From Endothia cerciana (Eukaryota > Ascomycota > Sordariomycetes > Diaporthales > Cryphonectriaceae), in NCBI GenBank assembly GCA_026119935.1, contig JALRMH010000017.1, positions 124,001 to 188,000 of the forward strand: 64,000 nucleotides of DNA, read 5' to 3'. A program made the translations under genes and the position numbers. Position 1 is the first letter of the stretch; every line of letters begins with the position of its first letter. This document shows, piece by piece, positions 55,790-64,000 of the stretch. The notes below the pieces were generated by a model. That model saw only the letters and a list, made by a program, of their open reading frames with translations, was not told the DNA's origin and made no database searches.

Positions 55790-56624
55790 CTAGCTCGAGG
55801 TCTCGGCGGCCTCCGCGGGCTTGCTCTCCTTCGGCCGGACGGCTTCACGCTCCATCTTCTGCTTCTGGATGCGGCGCTCCTCGGCAGCGACCATATCTGT
55901 ACAGACGGGCGGAATCATCGTCAGCGTGTGCTCCCAGCAACGGGATGCAGGACTTTTTCTGTTGTTGGGCCGGCGGCAACTTACCCTTCCAGAGGTCCTG
56001 GCCTTCGTACTCCTCCTTGTGCACCTTCTTCTCGATCAGGTGCTCGTGCTTGGGGTCGTCGGGGTCCACCACCAGGACCGTCTCCCACCGGCCCTTGCCG
56101 CTCCGGGCGTCGCTCGTCTCGAACGCCGCCGTGGCGATCAGCACGGCCAGCGTCAGGCCCTGCGCGTAGACACGGGCCTGGACGAGCTTCTGGGCGGTGC
56201 TCAGGTAGCGGTTCCGCCCGACGATGGTGAGCGCGAGGCCCATGGCGGCGATCCAGGACACGGTGACGATGGTGTAGCGGTTCTCGCGGCCCCACTCCAT
56301 GAACCTCTTGGTGTCGCTCGCCTCGCGCCGGCGGGCCTCCTCCAGCGCGCGCTGCGTCTCGTCCTTGTAGAAGTTCATCGGGTCCTTGGCCCGCTGGAAG
56401 GCCACCGAGTAGCGCTCGGCCGTGGTGATGGCGCCGAAGGTCGCGGCGGACGACACGAGGAACGTCCTGAAGGGGACCGTGAGGCTGCGGAAGGCGGCGT
56501 ACCGCCGCGATGCGAGGACCACGCCTGCCAGGCCCGCGCCTAGGCCGATGGAGCCGCCTATGAGCCCGCCCTTGAGCACTTGGCTGTAGTGGGCTTGTTC
56601 TTCTTCTTTGCTGATGACCTTCAT
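55790..56624 (-). CDS. rcf2: Respiratory supercomplex factor 2 (HIG1-domain protein)
   Basis: Inner-mitochondrial-membrane protein that associates with cytochrome c oxidase and supports respiratory supercomplexes. Exon 1 (56624-55985) and exon 2 (55896-55790) join in frame over an 88-nt intron, giving 248 residues. The start MKVISKEEEQAHYSQVLKGG and the following GLIGGSIGLGAGLAGVVLAS are typical of fungal Rcf2. More membrane helices follow at about 55-75 and in the HIG1 region near 130-185: RENRYTIVTVSWIAAMGLAL, then GRNRYLSTAQKLVQARVYAQ and GLTLAVLIATAAF. The tail is charged (AAEERRIQKQKMEREAVRPK). The frame is open for some 200 codons upstream of the ATG, but that part lacks coding character. 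Rcf2 proteins usually begin here. Confidence 0.88.
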
Positions 56625-59600
56625 CGTGGGCAGTTGTTTGGGAGGCGGTCGGATGGGGGCGTGTCGGCGGTGAAGGCTGCCGGTTATCTGGTCTTTGGGT
56701 ATAGGTCTCAACAGCTGATCCGGTCTGGCCTGATCTTCGACTTTTGCGTGACTTGTCGTGCTGCCTCCTTTGCAGTCGTACGATGAATGTCGGTCCACTT
56801 GTTTGGTGGGTATCAGTGATCGCGCACACAAAGACCGATTGAGCGTATTGATATTATTGTTGTGGTGTAGAGAGGAGGTATTGGCAAATGGTCGAGAGGG
56901 CGAGCCTAGATAAGAGATGTCTGTGATGCCCGAATCTTCGCGGCTTATGAGAGGAATCGCGCGCAGCGCAGCGGAAGATGTCATGCCATTGTCGAGGCTG
57001 GCTGCAGGATCACTCTCCAAACCCTCCTGCTCGCCCCGAACCACCGAACTAGGAGCGTGACGTAAAATGGGAAAGGCGAGCCCTGTGCTTCCCGCCGCAG
57101 AGCAAATGCCGCCCAATACCAAATCCCGAGTTTTGGCCGCCCAATCCCTGCTGACAAAGGCGTGGTTTGGGGGCGCGCTGACAGGCCTGAAATGCCCTGC
57201 GGATTGTCCATGGGCAGAATTGGAGGCTCTCTCAGCAGGCAGTCCTGGCTTTGGGGGGTTTTTTTTCTTTCTTTCATAGCACACGCCGGAGGCATCTCGG
57301 TGTCTACTGCGCGCCCTCTAGTCCTCACATAATTCACGATAATTCCTCGGACTTGGGACACCCGGTTGCTCAGCTTGCTTTGACCTTGCGATTTCCTCCG
57401 CTTGACAACTTTATGCCGAAACCCGAACTGCATTTACTCTTTATGAACGACTATGGTCAGGTCCAAACCCTGCGGCGAAGCCGTCAACGTCTCGCCAAGA
57501 ATCTTTACTACTGAGGCATCAGCGAGGACCAATCTGACAGAAAGCATGCCAGCAGACCACTCGATACCGAAGGGAGTGAGACCTGGAAATCTATGATGCA
57601 AGAAGCTTCTGCCTGCAATCAGCCACAAGGAGCGTGACAGGTGGCGTATTCGACATCATTCCTCCGGCGAAGACACCTCGCGCTGCCCGAGAGGTGCGGG
57701 GTCAGTCTCAGAATGTCCGGATCCGGGGAGGCAAGACGCCGTTTGCAATCTCGAAGCCCGGAGGTCTTCCTCCTGAATCTGCTCAAAGCCATCGAATATG
57801 GATTCTTGATGGGGAGGGGTGACGACCTCCACCGCATCGTGACACAATTACATCGGTTGAGCGGTCAGGTCGGGTGCCTTCCTGCCCAAATCGGGCCGCT
57901 GCGTTGCTTGTGCACGCATATTTGTCCTGCGGCGCCTACCGCGGCCTGCGCGGGTGCATCCAAAAAAAGAATTCACAGTAACTGAACGTTTGCTGCTGTA
58001 AACTCGTGAAATCTCGCGGTCGGTCCTCGCCACGGGAATCGCCTTTTGGACGTCTGCATCGGGCTCGAGGAATCACAAGGCAGATCCCTAGAACCGTGGT
58101 TTGTCTTGGCCGGCTGTGTCTGGCGCTCGATGATCAAAAAGGGTGTTCTGTGCTTGCCTGGGTGACCCTGCTTCGTCCTTCAACCAAGTCCCCAGTCAAG
58201 AAGCTTTCTGGAAGCTTTCCCGCCCAAGCCCGCCCCAAAATGTCTCGCACTCGCGTCGTTGCATTTCGTTTATCCGGCAGGGGGATTGAGCAAGTCTTGC
58301 CAGCTCTGCAGGCTTTCCTCGTGTGCGGTGACATCAATTGAATGCTCAACCGGGGATGGGCTTCTGTCGCGATCCGTCCTCAAAATGGATATTGACAAAG
58401 CAGAGCAAAGGTCTGAGGAGGCATCATGGAGACCTTTCGGGGGCCCGACGCGCGCGCTGCTTCACCGAGGTTCGTTTGGGAGCTGACCGTCCCCACTGGC
58501 CGGCACTGGCCCACGATCCTTCTTTGCAGGCCAGCTCGGGCTTCAGCAGGATCGGGACTTGAAACTGGTCTCGATGCAAGCATTGGATGCAAGCAATTCA
58601 GCGCATGGACCATCCTCCGTGCGAGACCACGGCCTGCAGACCCCGTGCGTGTCCCACACTCGGTTATCGAGTCCAGCGTCTTGGGAATTTCTTAAATCCA
58701 TCCGAGTCTTTGATTATTCAGGATCTTTGTCACAAGCATAGCGAGTATTCGCTCGAAAACCTACAAACCCAAAAACTGCGACTCCCCTATTACGTACCAT
58801 CTCGGGGCAGACGTCCAGGTACGAGCTGATGACATGGGCCCATTTCCGGGAACATGCCGAGATGTGTCCCCATGGCCACGTTTTTTTGGAGGAATAGGGG
58901 TCCTTCGTCTTGTTGATCTAGTGGGTGGCACTTGTCCTGCATGTAAGCCCACTGTGTCAAAGTCGACCGGGGCATTGGGTCGTCGACGATGGAGACGGCG
59001 GCGACGCGGCATTGAACCTGGTCTGCTTCGAGCAGCAGTGAATCCACTTCGATCTATCCTGACTGGTGACAGCTGTCAGGGGAATTTCGCACCGTGAACA
59101 TGGCGCCGTGGATGCCATACCGTAACGACCCGTACAATGCACACTGTCACAGTGACAGTTGCAACGCTGCTCGAGAGAGGACGCTCATGCGAGTCAAGGG
59201 GGGGGAGGCTACGTACCATGTAGGGTAACTGACACGTGACCCACTTTGGGTTTGTAGGGATGATCGCCTTTCCGAGGTCTACAAGCCGCGACACTTGCTC
59301 GCGCGACGGCATTCATCATCCGGAGCAATGCGATCTTGGCCATCGCGCGTGTGTTATTGTACTTGTGTAGGTGTGGGATCTGGAGCGATGCTTGCTGGGG
59401 AGTCTTAGCGCCAAGTAAGCACCCGCAGCACCGCCGAGGGGCGCATCCAATGAGGTTGCCACAACAGCTAGGAGGCTGGACGCGTCCAGGGGGCCAGGGT
59501 GAGTCAGTCAGCTGCCTTTCCAACTGAGGCAAGAGACAGCCTTGTGTCTGGTTCCAGGCGGTGGTCCGTGGCAAAGTCACACCTAAGCAGTGCTAAGCAG

Positions 59601-61786
59601 CGGAACCGCGGTGTAGCCTCCAGCGACTACTGTACTGAGTAGTCATGACAGCATGCTTGGTTCCGGCTACAGCGAGTTGGGTGGCTCGCGGTTCCGATAG
59701 GAGCGTTCGTCGGCCCGTTGCCTCGGCCAGGCTGTTCCGTAGTCCGTCAGCTCCGGTGGCTGACCGCCACATCACGGCGCAAGGAAGTGCAACGCATGGT
59801 ATGTCCCGGCTGCGGCTCGGGCGGCGGGGGGAAAGAACAGAACACGGGCCACAACTCTCGAGCTGCAAAGAGACGGGCGGCAGTCGGTCTGGTCGCAGAG
59901 GAGTCGTGAGGCAGATTGCGCTCTCGGCAATCGTCGATGCCGGCGACAATTGTGGTACTTGACTGCCGCAGATCTCGCATCCGACGGCTCGAGCTCACGG
60001 CCGGCCTGAGCTGTGTGCGCGTCGAGCGCATCGAACGACAAGGGCCCGTGGGGGACAGTGGGAATGGCGGCGTACTACGTATGTCTGAAAGACCCCTAGT
60101 GTAGATCAATCCTTGATCTCGCCCAATGCCTGCACAGCATTTCCACCGCAATTGCCCACCTGTGACTTGGCCGTTGCGCATGGGCAGCCTGGTAGATGAC
60201 GGTCCCGGAGCTGCCACTACTGGATCTGCCCCGCGGTGGCACAGAGCAGCGACAGCATCAGAACCGGCATCGGCTGTGGGTCTCGCCCAAGCATGCGCGG
60301 TGGTAGTGCCGATCTATATGTCGTGCTTGATGCAGAGACAGGGAGGCGATGCTGCGCGCGGGAGGAGAATGATCTCCGCCGCGGGGCAACAGACGACTGT
60401 GCGGTGAGTTTCGAAGTCTGGACATGTATCGAGTGCTGCCGAGGAAGATGCGAATATGGGGTCGTCGAGGCGGACCTCGTGTGCGTTGTGGCGATCTTGA
60501 CGAAGGCGGCCGGGCGAGGCTGGCGGGTTGGCAGGGAGGGCCTTGGTAGAGAGGTGGTTTTCCGACCACATATAGAAGAGGCAGTAAAATGGCGGTCATA
60601 TCCGGAGAGCCGACCAAGGCGAGGGTGGTGATACGGGGGGGGGGGGCATGTTTTGTTTGCATAGCCTCCAGGATGGCTGCCGGTGTCCGGCTGTAGCGTT
60701 ATCGTCCGGAAAAAGATGCCGCCTTGTGTCCTCTGCTGCTTATAGTAGTAGTAGGATTGTGAGCATGCGGGTGTGTCCAGCTCCAGTCTCTGTCCGGTCG
60801 TGAATCGCGAGCTGGTGGGTGGGATGTGTTCATACCCCATGCGTTCAGGCCTGGGATGGAGTTCTCCGCGTGCTTGCATCAATCGTGGCCGCTAAGCACC
60901 ACCGCCTGGTGTGCTAGTGTACAGTAGAGCCGCACTTGCCGTTTGCGTGTCAGAGTACGTGTGTAGGTCGCCTCGGCACGGCGTCATCCCCTCGATGGAG
61001 GTTCACGATAGCGTCCCTAGTGGAAAGGGGCGGGCTAGCTGCCTGTGGCGTAGGCGTCACAGTGCCCCTACTGTGTCGTCGTGCGCAGACCGTTACTCTG
61101 AGCCCTCCGAGGTGGCGGTCCCAAAAGACCTCTGGAACTCTGTGATGCCAGCCACCCTGTTCGACATCGGACAGTCCACATTCCCAGGTCCACCGGGGAC
61201 GCGACATGTTGGTACCCTGCGGCGAGCAATCCCCATACTGTGGTAGCTTGCGGCAACCTGCATACTACTGCTAAGTATGATAGTGTCGTGGCCCATCAAG
61301 CCCAGCACCCTGTCTGCCCTGTTCTCCCCCCGGGGGATCCCCATCGAGAGGCTGCGTAGTGCCTCTCCCCATCGTGTGTGCCTCGCTGGAGAAATTGACT
61401 CTGCGCTCCTCCTTGCTTATCCCGGAACTGGCAAGTCATTCCAATCCCGGCGCTTCCTACAGCGTATCTGCTCCGTCCCCTGGGGCGTTCCAGACAGAGA
61501 GAAGCGGTGCATTGCATCAGTGACCCTTGGGAGGACAACATACAGAGTACTTAGTTCGCTCGACCGCCCCCCTTCTCCTCCCCAGCTCAGGCTGTCCCGC
61601 GAACTCCTGCCCTCCTCCTTGGGAAGAATCGCATCTCGTCGTTCTATGAGCTCTCGGTGATCCTCTCCTGCCTCCCACCGGCCCAGGGGTGGCAAAGACA
61701 GGTACAGCCAGCCATAACCAGGAACTATCACCGCCGTCAGTCCACGCCCACGCATACGTGCCCGCCACGGCCACGGCCACGGCCAC

Positions 61787-61912
61787 GTCCACAACGTCCA
61801 CAACGTCCACAGCGTCCACAGCGTCCACAGCGTCCACAGCGTCCACAATGTCCACAACGTCCACAACGTCCACAACGTCCACAACGTCCACAACGTCCAC
61901 AACGTCCATATC
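61787..61912 (+). repeat. 9-bp minisatellite, 14 units
   Basis: Fourteen head-to-tail units of GTCCACAAC. Units 3-6 read GTCCACAGC, unit 7 reads GTCCACAAT and the last is degenerate (GTCCATATC). A shorter CCACGG run precedes it. Because the unit is a multiple of three, all frames stay open, which creates spurious Trp-Thr-Leu and Val-Asp-like translations on both strands. It lies about 520 bp upstream of the regulator's start codon. Confidence 0.95.
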
Positions 61913-62263
61913 CACATCCACACGTCCACTTCCACTGCCACCGCCTCCGCGTTCCCCTGACCGATATTGGGGTGGTATCGTCTTGAGCCCGTCCGTGACC
62001 AGCCCAGGTAATCAGTCTTCTGTGAACGGACTGCGCCTAGCCGCCAGCCGTGGGCCTGTCCCGTCAAGATCCGTCACGTCACATAAGAATCGAGGGGCCT
62101 AGAGAACAAACGAAGTGGAAGGTTCCTGGAAAACGGCTAGCCCTCCCACCCAAGGTAGTCTAGTCCCGCCGCCCGATGACCCATACACGCGGTCCTCACC
62201 CGTTCCGTCCCAATCTCACGCCTCAGCTCGCTGTGTATCATCACCCGTCCATCCATCCATCCG

Positions 62264-62279
62264 TCATCATCATCATAAT

Positions 62280-62329
<50 letters not shown>

Positions 62330-62377
62330 CCACCACCACCACCACCACCACCACCATCATCACCATCATCCATCATC
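62264..62377 (+). repeat. TCA/CAC trinucleotide tract
   Basis: TCATCA repeats with one ATAATAATC interruption run to about 62328, then CAC repeats to about 62356, then mixed CATCAT. It would be read as polyhistidine, polyisoleucine or polyaspartate depending on frame and strand. None of those frames is accepted as a gene. It lies 50-165 bp upstream of ATG 62429, so it is probably in the leader. Confidence 0.95.
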
Positions 62378-62428
62378 TCTTGAGAGCGCGGACGAGTATT
62401 CGGCTGCGCGCCTCTTACATCGTCCGAG

Positions 62429-64000
62429 ATGTTCAGGTCATTCTGGGAGGGCAACACGATTTCAAACAACACGTCCCGTTCACGGCCGAGTACCGCCGAG
62501 GGCCCGCACACCAGGCAGGGTTCAGGGCAGGGTACAGGGCAGCCCAGCCTGAACGGGGGAGCCGCAGCAGCAGCAGCAGCTGCATCATCTTCACCTGGAC
62601 GCGGACCCACCGAGGAGTCGCCGTCCCAGTCCCGGTCGCAGTCCCGGTCGCATCCAACCTCGCCCTCCTCGCCCTCGCCCTCAACCTCAACCTCAACCTC
62701 ACCCTCACCCTCACCCTCATCCTTGCAGTCCCAGGGCCCCTCCTCGCGCGCTCACCCACACTCCACCCACCACGCCCACTCCCCATCCCGGTCCCAGTCC
62801 CAGCTACGCTCCCAGTCCCTGTCCCTGTCGGGTCTCTCTCAGGCCAGGGCGAATCTCGCTAGTGACACTACGACTGCTGCGGCTACGACTCTGACGGCTG
62901 CAGGCCCCAGCGATAACAATTTCTCTGGTTATCGTGCATCGTCGTCCTCTCTCGTCAACTCTCCCGCCTGCTCTGCACCACACCCTCTTGCTGAAGCCCC
63001 TCCTCTTCCGCCCGCTACCGCGCCGTCTTCAGCCTCTCAGTCGCCCCAGGCTTTCGACAGCCGCTCCCTAACACCCTCCACTGCATCCCCAACCCCTCAG
63101 CCTGTCACTCCCCAGTGGTCTTCATTAGGCGACGTCGACGTCGCCAGCCCCGCCGTCACCAAAGCCGTCGATCCCCCCCCCGTCGGGTCTCTCGGCGGTC
63201 TTCCTTCCACCTCCTCGTCATCCCCGCGACAGCGCAACCACTTTATCCACAAGTTCAACGCCGATCCAGCGCCCGCCGCCAAGGTTGCCGACGCCGACGG
63301 TGATATCATCCTCGACGACCTTGAAGGCTTCCAAGGCTACGTGGGGTCTTCGGCCGACGTTTTCTCGGACCACACACCCCTCTCCCCCAACGACATATCC
63401 GCAGACCCCGACAGCAACATGACAACTGGCCCCTTCGACTCGGCCATGGGCCGTAGTCGTCAGGATTCTTTCGTCGGCACCAAGCCTATCTCCATGAACA
63501 TCACAAACCCGAACCGTGATCATGGCAGCCGTCCCAGGCGCGAGTCTCTTGCCGGCAGCATGATGGGCGGCAGCCTCATGGGCGGTATGAGCTGGGGCGG
63601 CATCTCTGTTGGGAGCTTCATCCGTGACGAGTACGTGACATCCCCTTCCCTCTTGACCCCCGATCCGCTGGATTTCCCTTTTCTTTTTCTTCGGCTCTCA
63701 GTCGTCGTCGGGAACATGATACTGTTTCCGTCTCAATCTGCGAGACCCGACACTGCACCGATACCGGTAATCCACCCGTCGGTTCCATATCGCAAGCTCT
63801 ATTTCGAGGATGACAGCTAACATACCTGCGCACGATCACAGGGTTTTGGCGGGCACTTCGCCGTTTGTCACTCATGGCCAGTCGCCGTCGATACAGTCGA
63901 CCTCCTACCTCCCTAAGCTGGAGCAGACTTTCATGAGGGATTTCCGATGCTGCGACCGGACATGGCCTACCTTGCACGATCTCCTACAGCACTACGAAGA
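62429..64000 (+). CDS. C2H2 zinc-finger regulator, Sfp1-like; 3' part beyond window
   Basis: Exon 1 is 62429-63630 and exon 2 runs from 63842 past the window end; the 211-nt intron has a GTACGT donor and the join is in frame (IRDEVLAGTSPF). The first 250 residues are low-complexity Ser/Pro/Thr/Ala. Conserved-looking motifs then appear: SRQDSFVGTKPISMNITNPN, RPRRESLAGSMMGGSLMGGM and SWGGISVGSFIRDE, followed in exon 2 by TSPFVTHGQSPS, TSYLPKLEQTFMRDFRCCDR and TWPTLHDLLQHYE. This order is what I associate with filamentous-fungal Sfp1-like split-finger proteins; the last motif is the first half of a C2H2 finger. Sfp1 in yeast drives ribosomal-protein gene expression. The assignment is from memory, and the fingers proper are outside the window. 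Confidence 0.7.

Larger units (their letters stand above)
56625..62428. other. 5.8 kb gene-free stretch upstream of the C2H2 regulator gene and of rcf2
   Basis: This is the longest stretch without a supportable gene. Many frames exist on both strands, but they are short, mutually overlapping and lack any family pattern. Simple features are G12 at 60635-60646, a minisatellite at 61787-61912 and a triplet tract at 62264-62377. It probably contains the rcf2 promoter at one end and a long promoter and leader for the regulator at the other. Decayed DNA or a non-coding transcript unit remain possible. Confidence 0.4.

Noticed and set aside
56625..57284. In-frame open extension of rcf2 upstream of its ATG (about 220 codons)
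   Set aside because: Composition lacks coding character, and fungal Rcf2 proteins start at MKVISKEEE. The openness is attributed to GC-rich sequence.
61417..62610. Long frames rich in Trp-Thr-Leu, Val-Asp, polyhistidine or polyaspartate
   Set aside because: They are translations of the 9-bp minisatellite and the TCA/CAC tract, whose unit lengths are multiples of three and so leave all frames open.
1..64000. CRISPR array, prokaryotic operon, biosynthetic gene cluster or intact transposon
   Set aside because: Genes are intron-containing and fungal. No backbone enzyme cluster, transposase, reverse transcriptase motif or terminal-repeat pair was recognised.

Overview
The window is nuclear DNA of a filamentous ascomycete (Pezizomycotina, most likely Sordariomycetes). 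This rests on short GT-AG introns (mostly 50-100 nt) with CTAAC/CTGAC-type branch sites, gene spacing of 0.3-2 kb, and fungal-specific families: Zn2Cys6 regulator, Atg14 of the filamentous type, HIG1-domain Rcf2, Scm3, and an S53 sedolisin with signal peptide. There is no CRISPR array, rRNA, tRNA or intact transposon that I can support.

Layout. 0-2.4 kb: no reliable gene. 2.7-8.6 kb: ribosomal protein uS17 (rps11) diverging from the kinetochore scaffold Spc7/KNL1. 9.4-15.6 kb: a membrane-anchored proline-rich protein with three exact-period 48-residue repeats, then two unrecognised minus-strand genes. 15.6-19.9 kb: gene-poor, with a frame-broken F-box/DUF6546-like relic. 19.9-29 kb: an alpha/beta hydrolase, Atg6/Beclin head-to-head with the CENP-A chaperone Scm3, the casein kinase 2 catalytic subunit, and the small Pol I subunit Rpa12 (three exons, the last only 19 nt). 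29-31.4 kb: no gene seen. 31.4-38.5 kb: a DUF3807-like gene, a short conserved gene of unknown function, Atg14, and a Zn2Cys6 regulator. 40-43.4 kb: a frame-broken DUF2306 membrane-protein gene and a secreted sedolisin. 44.8-49.2 kb: an AAA+ ATPase with an N-terminal DUF7025-like region and a frame-broken gene containing a C15 tract. 49.8-56.6 kb: Dus3, a kelch protein, Rcf2. 56.6-62.4 kb: a 5.8 kb gene-free stretch with a minisatellite and a triplet tract, leading into a C2H2 (Sfp1-like) regulator cut by the window edge.

Functional links. Atg6 and Atg14 are partners in autophagy PI3-kinase complex I and lie about 12 kb apart. Spc7 and Scm3 both act at the centromere/kinetochore. Rps11, Rpa12, CK2 and a possible Sfp1-like regulator all bear on ribosome production. 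These are ordinary housekeeping genes, and co-location does not by itself show co-regulation. No gene set here amounts to a convincing new system. The oddest features are the many G/C mononucleotide tracts of 12-15 bases (one inside a reading frame), the 48-residue repeat protein, and several genes broken by single frame changes.
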